A stretch of DNA of 64,000 nt from Candidatus Eiseniibacteriota bacterium (GTDB taxonomy: Bacteria; Orphanbacterota; Orphanbacteria; Orphanbacterales; Orphanbacteraceae), in assembly GCA_029262235.1 (NCBI GenBank), contig JAJCZU010000004.1, positions 806,001-870,000 on the forward strand. The letters are read 5' to 3'. The translations under genes were made by a program, and so were the position numbers. Position 1 is the first letter of the stretch. Each line of letters starts with the position of its first letter. Below the pieces are notes generated by a model that was not told where the DNA came from, did not search any database, and saw only the letters and a list, made by a program, of their open reading frames with translations. Below are positions 43,873 through 52,745 of the stretch, in pieces.

Positions 43873-45432
43873 ATGTCGCAGTCGCGCGGCGAATGGAAAT
43901 CGAAACTCGGCTTCATTCTCGCCGCGTCGGGGTCGGCGATCGGCCTCGGCAACATCGTCTTCTTCAGCGCCAACGCGTACCGTTTCGGCGCGGGCGCCTT
44001 CTACGTCCCGTATCTCATCGCACTCTTCGCACTCGGCATTCCGATCATGATTCTGGAACTCGGGGTGGGGCATCGCGCCCGCAAGGCATTCCCCGAGGCG
44101 CTGCACGACATCGCGGGCGTCAAAGGGGAGTGGGTCGGCTGGTTCGGGCTTCTGAATGCGGCGGTCATCACGATGTACTACATCACGATCCTGGGCTGGG
44201 TCTTCGGCATGTGGATCGGGGCATTCGGGTCACTCTGGGAACCGAAATCGGTGCCGGCATTCGGCCTCGAGTCGGGAACGCTCTCGAACTCGATGTCGTA
44301 CTTCTTCGATATGATTTCGAAGTACGACGCGATCGGCTACGTGATCCTGGTCTGGTTCCTGAACGGGCTGATCGTATGGTGGGGGACGAAGTCGATCGAG
44401 CGGGCCGTGAAGATCTTCGTGCCGCTCATGTGGCTCTTCATGATCGTGCTGATCCTGCGCGGACTCACGCTGCCGCACGGAACGAACGGTCTTCTGCTGC
44501 TGTTCACGCCTGACTTCGAGGTCATGAAGAGCCCGCTGGTCTGGCAGGGCGCGTTCTCGCAGATCTTCTTCACGCTCTCGCTCGGGTTCGGCATCATGGC
44601 GACGTACGCGTCCTATCTGCCGAAGAAGTCCGACCAGACATCGAACGCGCTCACGATCTCGTTCCTGAACTGTTCGTTCGAATTCATCGCGGGGCTCGCG
44701 ATCTTCTCGCTGCTGTTCTGTTTCGCCGTGGTCCCGAGCGCGTCCACGCTCAGCATGACGTTTTTCGTGATTCCCGAAGGGATCGGTTCGTTCCCCGTGG
44801 GCGTCAAACTGTTCGGCATTCTGTTCTACACGCTGCTGCTGACGGCGGGGCTCACGTCATCGGTTTCGCTCGTCGAAGGCATCGGCGCGGGCGTCATCGA
44901 CAAATTCGGCATCGGCCGCCGGCCGGTCGTTTTCACGATCTGCGTAATCGGGGCTATCGGTTCGATCGCCTTCGCCCTCCCCAAGGTGATCGATCCCGGC
45001 CTTGCCAACGACGGCACGCTCGGCCTCACGCTGCTCGACCTGTTCGACCACTGGGCCTTCAGTTACGGGCTCCTGATCTGCGGATTCCTGGAATGCGTCC
45101 TGGTGGGCTGGGTGCTCGGGGCGGACAAGCTGCGCGCCTGGGTGAACGAGACGGCGGCGATCAAGCTGCCCCCGTTCTTCGACGTCATGATCAAGTGGGT
45201 GATCCCGATCACGATTCTGGTAATCATTATCGCCTCGATCCGGGGCGAATACGCAGCGGGCGGCGTGTACGGCTTCAACTATGTGGTCGGCGAAAGCAGG
45301 AACCTTCACATTTTCGTGCTGGCGACCTGGATCGTGTTCACGGTGTTCGGCGCGATGATCCTGACCGGCGCCGGAGGGTTCCGGCCGAAGAAGAAGACGA
45401 GCAAGCTGCTCGACGCGGAGGACACGAAATGA
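43873..45432 (+). CDS. Neurotransmitter:sodium symporter family transporter
   Basis: 519 residues from the ATG at 43873 (GGGAGGG just upstream; an in-frame GTG/ATG extension is dropped). Twelve or so spans; the LeuT-type start is clear: LGFILAASGSAIGLGNIV...FGAGAFYVPYLI. The usual NxWRFPY motif is modified to NIVFF...YRFGAG. It probably imports amino acids or similar solutes with sodium. Coupled through ATGA to a small periplasmic-facing protein. Confidence 0.92.
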   Translation: MSQSRGEWKSKLGFILAASGSAIGLGNIVFFSANAYRFGAGAFYVPYLIALFALGIPIMILELGVGHRARKAFPEALHDIAGVKGEWVGWFGLLNAAVITMYYITILGWVFGMWIGAFGSLWEPKSVPAFGLESGTLSNSMSYFFDMISKYDAIGYVILVWFLNGLIVWWGTKSIERAVKIFVPLMWLFMIVLILRGLTLPHGTNGLLLLFTPDFEVMKSPLVWQGAFSQIFFTLSLGFGIMATYASYLPKKSDQTSNALTISFLNCSFEFIAGLAIFSLLFCFAVVPSASTLSMTFFVIPEGIGSFPVGVKLFGILFYTLLLTAGLTSSVSLVEGIGAGVIDKFGIGRRPVVFTICVIGAIGSIAFALPKVIDPGLANDGTLGLTLLDLFDHWAFSYGLLICGFLECVLVGWVLGADKLRAWVNETAAIKLPPFFDVMIKWVIPITILVIIIASIRGEYAAGGVYGFNYVVGESRNLHIFVLATWIVFTVFGAMILTGAGGFRPKKKTSKLLDAEDTK

Positions 45433-45914
45433 GCGCCCGTCAGGCATCATGCGGCGGGCGTGCGACCGGAACTGGCGCCGCCATTGCGGGCACGATCGCC
45501 GTCGCTCTGCTGGTCGCGTGCGGGGTCGCCGGGCCGGCGGCGGCGGACGTTACGATGACGGTCGCCGAGGAATTCCCGCTCAGGAACGCGCCGGTCACGA
45601 TCACGGTGGACGGACGCGACCCGGGCACGAGCTACGATCTGCATGTGACCTACCGCCCGAACAGCGAGACTGCGAAAGAGGAAAAGATCGGCACGATCGC
45701 CGCGGGCGCCGCGTCGGGCTCGATTCAGTGGACGCCTCAGGACGCGGGCATCACTTCGGTCCGGGTCATGAGCGGTGAGGAGCAGCTGGCCTCGAAGAAC
45801 ATCGCGGTCCGCTTCGACAAAGCCCCGATTTCCGGGATCCTGGTGTTTCTCGGGGCCGGATTTCTGCTCTTCGGCGGCGCCACCACCGCCATGCGCCGGG
45901 CTCTCGGCGGCTGA
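45429..45914 (+). CDS. Small Ig-like membrane protein coupled to the NSS transporter
   Basis: 161 residues. A hydrophobic signal/anchor (about 13-35, ending AAA-D), a beta-rich Ig-like middle (PVTITVDGRDPG, SIQWTPQDAG) and a C-terminal membrane helix (SGILVFLGAGFLLFGGATTA) followed by RR. The ATG overlaps the transporter stop. It may be an accessory that sits beside the transporter, but no family was recognised. Confidence 0.75.
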   Translation: MSARQASCGGRATGTGAAIAGTIAVALLVACGVAGPAAADVTMTVAEEFPLRNAPVTITVDGRDPGTSYDLHVTYRPNSETAKEEKIGTIAAGAASGSIQWTPQDAGITSVRVMSGEEQLASKNIAVRFDKAPISGILVFLGAGFLLFGGATTAMRRALGG

Positions 45915-45923
45915 TCCCGTGGG

Positions 45924-45952
45924 TTGCCTCTCCCGTCCGGGCGGCCTATACT
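45924..45952 (+). promoter_or_regulatory. Sigma70-type promoter of the ferredoxin gene
   Basis: TTGCCT (45924-45929) and TATACT (45947-45952) with a 17-base spacer, 43 bases before the ferredoxin ATG, which has AAGGAG at about eight bases. Confidence 0.65.
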
Positions 45953-45995
45953 ATGAACCGAGTCACGTGAATACCGACGGGTAAGGAGTACATTC

Positions 45996-46301
45996 ATGAC
46001 CTATGTCGTTACCGATAACTGCAAATCATGTCGCTTTACCGACTGTGTAGCGGTCTGTCCTGTCGACTGCTTCAAAGCGGATGCGGACATGCTCTACATC
46101 GATCCGGAAGAGTGCATCGACTGCGGGGCGTGCGTGCCGGAATGTCCGGTCGAAGCGATTTACGCGGAAGAGGATCTGCCGGCCGAGAAGGAAGAGTGGA
46201 TCGCCATCAACGCGGAAAAATCCCCCGACCTTCCGACGATTTCCGAAACGGAAGATCCGTTGCCGACTGCGGAAGAGCGAAAGAAAGAACTCGGGTTCTA
46301 G
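45996..46301 (+). CDS. fdxA: 7Fe-8S ferredoxin
   Basis: 101 residues, FdxA type. C9, C17 and C50 fit the 3Fe-4S cluster and C21, C40, C43 and C46 the 4Fe-4S cluster, with free C12 and C25 as in Azotobacter ferredoxin I. A C-terminal acidic tail runs to KKELGF. Low-potential electron carrier. Own promoter; convergent with the GlgC-type pair. Confidence 0.95.
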   Translation: MTYVVTDNCKSCRFTDCVAVCPVDCFKADADMLYIDPEECIDCGACVPECPVEAIYAEEDLPAEKEEWIAINAEKSPDLPTISETEDPLPTAEERKKELGF

Positions 46302-46328
46302 ACGGGTTTTTGAAATCGAAATGTTCGG

Positions 46329-47591
46329 TCAGGAGTTTCTGCGGATCGTGCTTCCGGGCGGAATGCGTGAGGCCTCGAAGTCAGATTCCGTTGCGTGCGG
46401 TTCGACGATCGTGTTTCGTCCGAGGTCCGCGCCGGCCGGGATACGCGCTCCCTTTCCGATGACGGTCAAACCGGTATACAGATGATCGGGCGATGCTTCG
46501 TTTGCATGGGAAGCGTCGCCCGTTCCTATTTGTGCGCCTTCGCCGATCACGCCGTCCTTGTCCACGATCACGTCACGCAGCACGGCGCCGCGCCCCACGC
46601 GCACATTGTGCATGAGCACGCTCCCCTGCACGTCCGCGCCTTCCGCGATCTGCACGCCGGGCGAAAGAATCGAACGCTGCACGCGCCCTGCGATGTGGCA
46701 GCCCGGACTCACGACGCACGTTTTCGCGTCGGCCCCGCGCGCGGCAAGTGAAGGCGGGCGATCGCCCACGCGCCCGTCCAGTTCATGATTCGTGCGGACG
46801 CGCCAGTTCCGGATGTCGAGCCCCGACGCGGGGTCGAGCATGTCCATGTTCGCGGCCCAGTACGCCTGCAGCGTCCCGACGTCGCGCCAGTAGCCTTCGA
46901 ACGGATACGCGAATACTTCGTCGTTCGCGAGCGCGGCCGGAATGATGTTCTTGCCGAAGTCGTGTTCTGCGGTCGCGCGGAGCGCGCCCTTCAAATACTT
47001 TGCGTCAAAACAATAAATGCCGAGCGAGGCGAGGTTGCTCTTCGGCTCCGTGGGCTTTTCTTCCCAGTCGACGATGCGACCCAGGTCGTCCGTTGAAGCG
47101 ATGCCGAAGTGCCTCGTGTCTTCCCACGGCACGCGCATCATCGCGATCGTGAGATCCGCCTGCGCTTCTTTGTGGAACTCGATCATCGGGCCGTAATCCA
47201 TGTGATAAATGTGGTCGCCCGACAGAATCATGATGCGGTCGGGATCGACGAATTCGATGTAGTCGAGGTTCTGGCGAATGGCGTCGGCGGTGCCGCGATA
47301 CCAGTCGGACTCGGCGTAGCCTGTTCGTGGCGGCAGAATTTTCGCGCCGCGCCTGCGCCCGTAGAGATCCCACGCTTCCCCCCCGCCCACGTGCTCGTTC
47401 AGCGAGAGCGGCTTGTACTGCGTAAGGACGGCCACGCGGTCGATGCCCGAGTTCATGACGTTCGACATCGCGAAGTCGATGATCCGGTAGAGCCCGCCGA
47501 ACGGGACGGCCGGTTTCGCGCGCGCGTTCGCGAGAATGTTGAGGCGCGTGCCGCCGCCGCCCGCGAGAAGCAGGACAAGGGTCTTTTTCAT
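46329..47591 (-). CDS. glgC: Glucose-1-phosphate adenylyltransferase
   Basis: 420 residues. ATG at 47591 overlaps the stop of the upstream paralogue (ATGA); a longer in-frame reading through that gene is rejected. Catalytic features: LLAGGGGTRLNILANARAKP with the regulatory/catalytic loop, DWYRGTADAIRQN, ILSGDHIYHMDY, GYWRDVGT, and a left-handed beta-helix C-terminus (about 290-420). Makes ADP-glucose for glycogen. Both glycine-loop residues and the Asp of GDH are intact, so it is the catalytic partner of the pair. Confidence 0.93.
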   Translation of the reverse strand: MKKTLVLLLAGGGGTRLNILANARAKPAVPFGGLYRIIDFAMSNVMNSGIDRVAVLTQYKPLSLNEHVGGGEAWDLYGRRRGAKILPPRTGYAESDWYRGTADAIRQNLDYIEFVDPDRIMILSGDHIYHMDYGPMIEFHKEAQADLTIAMMRVPWEDTRHFGIASTDDLGRIVDWEEKPTEPKSNLASLGIYCFDAKYLKGALRATAEHDFGKNIIPAALANDEVFAYPFEGYWRDVGTLQAYWAANMDMLDPASGLDIRNWRVRTNHELDGRVGDRPPSLAARGADAKTCVVSPGCHIAGRVQRSILSPGVQIAEGADVQGSVLMHNVRVGRGAVLRDVIVDKDGVIGEGAQIGTGDASHANEASPDHLYTGLTVIGKGARIPAGADLGRNTIVEPHATESDFEASRIPPGSTIRRNS

Positions 47592-48865
47592 GTGACCAGC
47601 ACTCCCGCGGGATACGAAGATTCGGTGAACTGTTCCTCGTCGAGAAACGGGGGCACGATGCAGTTCTTGCCCATCGCGACCGTGCCGGGAATGCGCGTGG
47701 CTTTCCCGATCAGCGTGATGCCGGAGCGGAGAAGGTCGGGGTGCACGCTGTTCGCGCGCGTGTCGTTGCCGATGCCGATGCGGGCGCCGGGGCCGATCGA
47801 CACTTTTTCGTCGGCGATCACCTTCGTCACCTCGGCGCCGGCCGCAACGTGCGCGTCGGGGAACAGGATCGAGTCGCGGACGACCGCACCCGCTTCGACC
47901 ACAACACCGGGGAACAGAATCGATCGCTCCACCGTCCCCGCGATGTGGCAGCCGAACGTGAAGCGCGAATCGGTGACGTGCGATTCGCTCGTGAGGATCG
48001 CGGGCGACCGTTCGCGCAGCCGCTTGTCGTCGAGGTTCGTGCGCAGCCGCCACTTCTCGAAGCCGAGCTTGCCGTCGCCGTCGAGGAAGTCCATGTTCGC
48101 GCGCCAGTACTCGTCGATCGTGCGGCTGTAGGCCCAGTATCCCCTGTGCCGCCAGCCGAACACCTTGAACCGCGGGATGAGTGCCGGAAGCACGTCGCGC
48201 CCGAATTCGAACGTACCGGTCGGCGGAGCGAAGTTCCGCAGAATCTCGCTCAGCACGCTGCGCTTGAAGAGATAAATCGTCATCGACGCCCATTTGTAGA
48301 GCGGGCGGCTCGGCTTTTCCACATAGTCGACGAGAGGGCCGCCCGGCTCGGAGTCGTCGCCCTCGATATCGCCGAGGCCGAATCGCCCCGCGCCTTCCGC
48401 GGGGACCGGCACGAACGCGGCCGTGACGTCGGCGTCGTTCTCTTCGTGGAAGCGCACGAGTTCCTGGTAATCCATGTTGTAGATGTGGTCGCCCGAGAGG
48501 ATCAGCACGTGCTCGTGCGGGTATTCTTCGAGGAATTCGCGGTTCTGGGCGACGGCGTCGGCCGTGCCGCGATACCAGTCGGTGTGCGAGCTCCCCTGCT
48601 GGGGCGGGAGCAGCGAGACGCCCCGCTCGCGACCGGCGAAGTCCCAGGACGTGCCGACACCCACGTGATTGATCAGCGACGTGGAGCGGTATTGCGACAG
48701 TATCCCGACGCGCTCGATGCCGGAGTTCATGAGGTTGCTGAGGGGGAAGTCGATCACGCGGTACATGCCGCCGAAAAAGACGGCCGATTTCGGCCTGTGG
48801 AGGGTGAGCACGCTGAGTTCGTCGACTCGGCCGCCCGCCAATATGAGGGAAACGACTTTGTGCAT
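47588..48865 (-). CDS. GlgC/GlgD-like paralogue with divergent phosphate loop
   Basis: 425 residues. ATG at 48865 chosen over an upstream in-frame start lacking SD. The nucleotide loop reads AGGRVDELSVLTLHRPKSAV instead of the GGxGxRL pattern, whereas DWYRGTADAVAQN, ILSGDHIYNMDY and the C-terminal beta-helix are kept. It may be the regulatory subunit of a hetero-oligomer with the GlgC encoded next, as GlgD is in Firmicutes, or a nucleotidyltransferase with other specificity. It is first in a two-gene operon. Confidence 0.85.
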   Translation of the reverse strand: MHKVVSLILAGGRVDELSVLTLHRPKSAVFFGGMYRVIDFPLSNLMNSGIERVGILSQYRSTSLINHVGVGTSWDFAGRERGVSLLPPQQGSSHTDWYRGTADAVAQNREFLEEYPHEHVLILSGDHIYNMDYQELVRFHEENDADVTAAFVPVPAEGAGRFGLGDIEGDDSEPGGPLVDYVEKPSRPLYKWASMTIYLFKRSVLSEILRNFAPPTGTFEFGRDVLPALIPRFKVFGWRHRGYWAYSRTIDEYWRANMDFLDGDGKLGFEKWRLRTNLDDKRLRERSPAILTSESHVTDSRFTFGCHIAGTVERSILFPGVVVEAGAVVRDSILFPDAHVAAGAEVTKVIADEKVSIGPGARIGIGNDTRANSVHPDLLRSGITLIGKATRIPGTVAMGKNCIVPPFLDEEQFTESSYPAGVLVT

Positions 48866-48978
48866 GGTTCCGTTTCTCGTTCTGGCCTCTCGAGATTCCG
48901 ATAGTAACACGTTTCGCCCGTTTGACACCCCTGCGCGCGGGTGAGAAAATGGAGCTTCCCTTTACCGGAGAAACCAAC

Positions 48979-50271
48979 TTGATCGGCATTCGCAGCGAAG
49001 ACAAAAGCAAGTGGGAGAGGCGCGTTCCCATCACGCCATCGACCGTCCGCAAACTGATCGCCGACGGCATCGAAGTGCGGATCCAGCCGTCGAAGCGGCG
49101 CGTGGTCCCCGACGACGAGTACCGCGACGCCGGGGCCACGGTCACCGACGACCTTTCCCCGTGTTCGATCGTGTTCGGCGTGAAGGAGATGCCGGGCGAC
49201 TTCTTTCAGAAGGGGCAGGCGTATGTCTTCTTCTCGCACACGATCAAAGGCCAGCCTTACAACATGGGCATGCTGCGCGCGCTGCGGGCCGCCGGTTCCC
49301 ATCTCATCGACTACGAGCGCATCGTCGACGACAAGGGACGGCGCCTTGTGCTGTTCGGGCGTTTTGCCGGGCTTGCCGGCATGGTCGACGCGCTTCACTT
49401 CTATGGCAAGCGCCTGGCGCACGAAGGAACCGACACGCCTCTTCTCACGATGAAGCCGTGCCACGAGTACGATGACCTGGACGAAGCGAAGGCCGCCGTG
49501 ACTGCCGTCCGCGACGCGATTCAGGCGGGCGGCTGGCCGCGCGAAGCCGGGCCGCTCGTTACAGGGTTTGCCGGCTACGGAAATGTGTCGCGCGGGGCGC
49601 AGGAGATCTTCGACCTGCTCGAGCCGCAGGAGATCATGCCTTCGGCGCTCGCGACCGCCACGTTCACGTCTTCGATCGTAAAAGTCGTGTTTGCAGAAAG
49701 CGACATGGTGCGCCGGATCGACTCCGCGCACCCGTTCGCGCTTCAGGACTATTACGATCATCCCGAAAAATATCGATCGCGGTTCGCGGATTACGTGCCG
49801 CACATCGACCTGCTCGTGAACGCGATTTACTGGGAAGAACGATACCCCCGGCTCATCACGAAGGAAGAGCTCGCGAAGAAGTGGGGGCGGACGAAACGCC
49901 CGCGCTTCGTGGCCGATATCAGCTGCGACGTGAACGGGGCTGTCGAGTTTCTCGAAAAGACCACCGATCCCGGAACGCCCACGTTCGTATACGAGCCGGC
50001 CACCGGGCGCGTGATTGACGGCGTCGAAGGGGACGGCCCCGTGATGCTCGCCGTCGACATTCTGCCGTGCGAACTCCCGCGCGAAAGTTCGCGTGCGTTC
50101 AGCGAACTGCTCGAGCCGTTTCTCCGCGCGATGGACAAGGCCGATTTCTCGAAGCCGCCGGACGAAATCGGACTTCCCGATCCCATTCGCGTCGCGCTCA
50201 TCGTGAAAGACGGACGCTTCACGCCCGAGTACCGCTTCATGCGTCCGTTTCTCGAAACCGAAGGATCGTAA
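48979..50271 (+). CDS. Lysine-ketoglutarate reductase-like protein
   Basis: About 430 residues. TTG at 48979 has GGAG eight bases upstream and gives the family-like start IGIRSEDKSKWERRVPITP; an ATG at 48949 is the alternative. The sequence matches the LKR half of eukaryotic AASS and its bacterial stand-alone form: ...KEMP...YVFFSHTIKGQPYNM... and VTGFAGYGNVSRGAQEI with a Rossmann-type glycine loop. It would condense lysine and 2-oxoglutarate to saccharopine. TAATG overlap with the dehydrogenase gene. Confidence 0.87.
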   Translation: MIGIRSEDKSKWERRVPITPSTVRKLIADGIEVRIQPSKRRVVPDDEYRDAGATVTDDLSPCSIVFGVKEMPGDFFQKGQAYVFFSHTIKGQPYNMGMLRALRAAGSHLIDYERIVDDKGRRLVLFGRFAGLAGMVDALHFYGKRLAHEGTDTPLLTMKPCHEYDDLDEAKAAVTAVRDAIQAGGWPREAGPLVTGFAGYGNVSRGAQEIFDLLEPQEIMPSALATATFTSSIVKVVFAESDMVRRIDSAHPFALQDYYDHPEKYRSRFADYVPHIDLLVNAIYWEERYPRLITKEELAKKWGRTKRPRFVADISCDVNGAVEFLEKTTDPGTPTFVYEPATGRVIDGVEGDGPVMLAVDILPCELPRESSRAFSELLEPFLRAMDKADFSKPPDEIGLPDPIRVALIVKDGRFTPEYRFMRPFLETEGS

Positions 50272-51638
50272 TGCAGAAACGTATACTCGTGGTCGGTTCC
50301 GGCCGCGTGGCAGGTCCCCTCATCGACTATCTGCTCGTGCGCGGGCACATCGTGACGATCGCCACGCTCGAGGCCGAGCGCGCCATCGAACTCGTGGCCG
50401 GCCGCCCGAACGGCACCGTCGTCCATCTCGATCTCGAGGACGAGGCCGGACTCGCGAAGCTCATGCAGGGTCAGGACGGCGCCGTCAGTCTCGCGCCGTT
50501 TCCTTTTCATATCAATGTTGCGCGCGCGTGTCTGGCCGCCGGCGTGCACCTCGTCACGACCTCGTACGTCAGCGACGAAATGGCCGCGCTTCACGATGAG
50601 GCCACCGCGAAGGACCTGCTCTTTCTGAACGAATGCGGCCTCGACCCCGGCCTCGATCACATGTCCGCGATGGAGCTGTTCCGCGCCGTGAAAGACGCCG
50701 GCGCCGAAGTCGTTTCGTACAAATCACATTGCGGCGGTATTCCCGCGCCCGAAGCGAACGACAATCCGTTCGGCTACAAGTTTTCGTGGAGCCCGAAGGG
50801 TGTGCTCGTGGCCGCGAAGTCGTCCGCGCGCTACTGCGAGGACGGCAAGGAGATCGTGCGAAGCGAAGACGAAGTGCATCGCCACACCTGGACGATCGAC
50901 GTCGACGGCATCGGCACGCTCGAAGCGTATCCCAATCGTGATTCGATGAAGTATGAAGAATTGTACGGGCTCGGTCACGTACCTACGATCATTCGCGCCA
51001 CGCTTCGTTACGACGGCTGGTCACGCACTGTGGCCGCGCTCCGCACGCTCGGCCTGCTCGACGAAGAGCCCGTGCTCGGCGAAGGGGAGACATGGGCGGA
51101 ACTCACGGCGCGCAAGGCCGGGGGCGGCGGCGCGGGCGAGGGCGCAGCGCAGGAAGAGGGCGCTGGTGCGGCGGGAACGGATGAAGTGCGCAACAGAGCT
51201 GCGAAATTCCTCGCCATCCCCGCGGACGATACCGTGCTCGACCGTCTCGCCTGGCTCGGCCTCTTCGGGCGCGATGTCGCCGGCGACACCGGCAAGCCTC
51301 CGATCGACGCGCTCGTCAATCGCATGATCGAACGCATGGCGTATACCGACGACGAACCCGACATGGTCGTTCTGCAGGACGAAGTGATCGCGAAGTTCCC
51401 CGACGGCCATCGCGAGCGCTTTCTCTCGACCCTGATCTGCAAGGGCGAGCCCGGCGGCGAGTCAGCCATGGCGCGCACAGTCGGCCTCCCGGCCGCCGTC
51501 GCCACGAGCATGATCGTCGAGGGCAAGATCGTCGAACGCGGCGTCCGCATTCCGATCGAGGCCGAGATCTACGAGCCGATCCTCACCGCACTCGACCACG
51601 CCGGCATCCGATTCGAAGAAAAACGCGAAAAGATTTAG
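50271..51638 (+). CDS. Saccharopine dehydrogenase (glutamate-forming)-like protein
   Basis: 455 residues. Rossmann start RILVVGSGRVAGPLIDYL, then APFPFHINVARACL, NECGLDPGLDHMSAM and SHCGGIPAPEANDNPFGYKFSWSP, all typical of the SDH half of AASS. An Ala/Gly/Glu-rich insert (about 285-303) looks like an added linker. With the upstream LKR it should run lysine degradation to 2-aminoadipate semialdehyde and glutamate. The ATG overlaps the LKR stop by one base; AAGGAT is seven bases upstream. Confidence 0.92.
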   Translation: MQKRILVVGSGRVAGPLIDYLLVRGHIVTIATLEAERAIELVAGRPNGTVVHLDLEDEAGLAKLMQGQDGAVSLAPFPFHINVARACLAAGVHLVTTSYVSDEMAALHDEATAKDLLFLNECGLDPGLDHMSAMELFRAVKDAGAEVVSYKSHCGGIPAPEANDNPFGYKFSWSPKGVLVAAKSSARYCEDGKEIVRSEDEVHRHTWTIDVDGIGTLEAYPNRDSMKYEELYGLGHVPTIIRATLRYDGWSRTVAALRTLGLLDEEPVLGEGETWAELTARKAGGGGAGEGAAQEEGAGAAGTDEVRNRAAKFLAIPADDTVLDRLAWLGLFGRDVAGDTGKPPIDALVNRMIERMAYTDDEPDMVVLQDEVIAKFPDGHRERFLSTLICKGEPGGESAMARTVGLPAAVATSMIVEGKIVERGVRIPIEAEIYEPILTALDHAGIRFEEKREKI

Positions 51639-51697
51639 ACGCGAATGAGTGGAAACGCTGCGGGCCGGATTCCCTTCGCCCCTCGACCTGGCCAGAC

Positions 51698-51720
51698 TGG
51701 CCACCACGGAGGCCTCGGGG
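51698..51720 (+). repeat. Inverted repeat, left copy
   Basis: A 23-base sequence beginning TGGCCACCACGG occurs here and, exactly inverted, at 55720-55742. Similarity continues imperfectly for about 15 bases on each side. The pair brackets three genes of accessory character. Confidence 0.85.
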
Positions 51721-51911
51721 TTCAGGGAGCCGGCCCTCAGCGCTTCCTCTCTCCCGTGTCATTGTGAGTGTGGGGGAGTGTGGCGGCGGAAGAGAAAAGA
51801 CGGTTCGCGGCTGACCCCATTCGAGCGTGTACGAAATGAAGAACCGAGCGATCGGAGTGGGAAGCGAGGCGGTTCTCGATAAGTAACCCGCTTGAGTCCT
51901 GCCGGAGTGTC

Positions 51912-51941
51912 GAGACCTCGCAGTGATGCGGGGTCTCTTGT
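51912..51941 (+). terminator. Terminator hairpin, copy 1
   Basis: GAGACCTCGCA pairs with TGCGGGGTCTC (one G-T wobble) around GTGA, followed by TTGTTTT. Same module as 52678-52703. It is 270 bases after the saccharopine dehydrogenase gene. Confidence 0.8.
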
Positions 51942-52334
51942 TTTGTGCTGAGCTGAATCGAGGCGGAATGAGGGGCACATGCTGACTGGCCAGTTTTCGA
52001 CCGCCATTTCGGCGGTCAGAAAATAGCCAGCGTTGATTTCTTGTACTGATCAAGACAAGCTCAGGCTGACCGCGTTGCCTCTCGCGTGGTAACGAGTTCG
52101 AGTCCTGCCTTGGGAGCGAAGTGGAGAGACCCGAGGTTGCCCGAAAACTCGATCGAATCTGAGACGGCGAAATTTACGGGCGCGCGGGCAGAATCTTCGG
52201 ATAGACTCCACCGGCCAGGTTCAAAGGCATCGTCCTCAATGAAAAGCCTGTAACACAAGTGCGGAGGTCCCAAGGCACCAAGACTCTCGGCCGCTCATCG
52301 ATTCATTACCAACCATTTGATGAAGGGGATGACA

Positions 52335-52640
52335 ATGCGATTCATGATGACCGCACGCTTTCCACTCGAGCCTTTCAACTCACTCGTTCGCGACGGATCT
52401 GCAGGCAAGATCCTCGGCAGTATCGTGGAGGACCTGAAACCGGAGGCGATTTACTTTGTTGAGAACGACGGTTGCCGGTGTGCGGTCATGATCATAGACA
52501 TGCCCACGCCGTCCGACCTTCCGCGCCACTCCGAACCTTTCTTTCTCAAGTTCAATGCAAGTTGCGAGTTCCGGATCGCGATGACGCCCGAGGATCTCGG
52601 GCGCGCCAGCCTGGAAGATCTTGGAAAGAAATGGGGGTAA
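52335..52640 (+). CDS. Small conserved hypothetical protein
   Basis: 101 residues from the ATG at 52335 (AAGGGG six bases upstream). Pattern MRFMMTARFPLEPFN...KILGSIVEDLKPEAIYF...CAVMIIDMPTPSDL...EPFFLKFNASCEFRIAMTPEDL: an alpha/beta sandwich like ferredoxin-type EthD/YciI dimers. I recall similar proteins of unknown function, but no name. Short, cytoplasmic, followed by a strong terminator. Confidence 0.78.
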   Translation: MRFMMTARFPLEPFNSLVRDGSAGKILGSIVEDLKPEAIYFVENDGCRCAVMIIDMPTPSDLPRHSEPFFLKFNASCEFRIAMTPEDLGRASLEDLGKKWG

Positions 52641-52676
52641 CCTGCCCGCTTTCGCTTGCTCTGTGAACTGAAGTGG

Positions 52677-52708
52677 AGAGACCTCGCAGTGATGCGGGGT
52701 CTCTTTCT
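52677..52708 (+). terminator. Terminator hairpin, copy 2
   Basis: The same GAGACCTCGCA-GTGA-TGCGGGGTCTC hairpin (52678-52703) with one extra A-T pair, followed by TTTCTC, 37 bases after the small gene. Confidence 0.85.
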
Positions 52709-52745
52709 CGTGGGGGCCTGGCGTACGGTTCCTTCCTCGCTGTGC

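Larger units (their letters stand above)
51639..52334. other. Repeat-rich gene-free region
   Basis: About 700 bases without a credible gene. Contains the inverted repeat at 51698-51720, an intrinsic terminator hairpin at 51912-51937 and a fragment at 52136 (GTGGAGAGACC) resembling the first half of that hairpin module. A stretch at 51762-51785 (GAGTGTGGGGGAGTGTGGCG) resembles sequence near the poly-G tract. Confidence 0.6.

Noticed and set aside
47592-49145. N-terminal extension of the glgC frame through the paralogue
   Set aside because: It overlaps the entire paralogue gene in another frame; the real start is the ATG at 47591.
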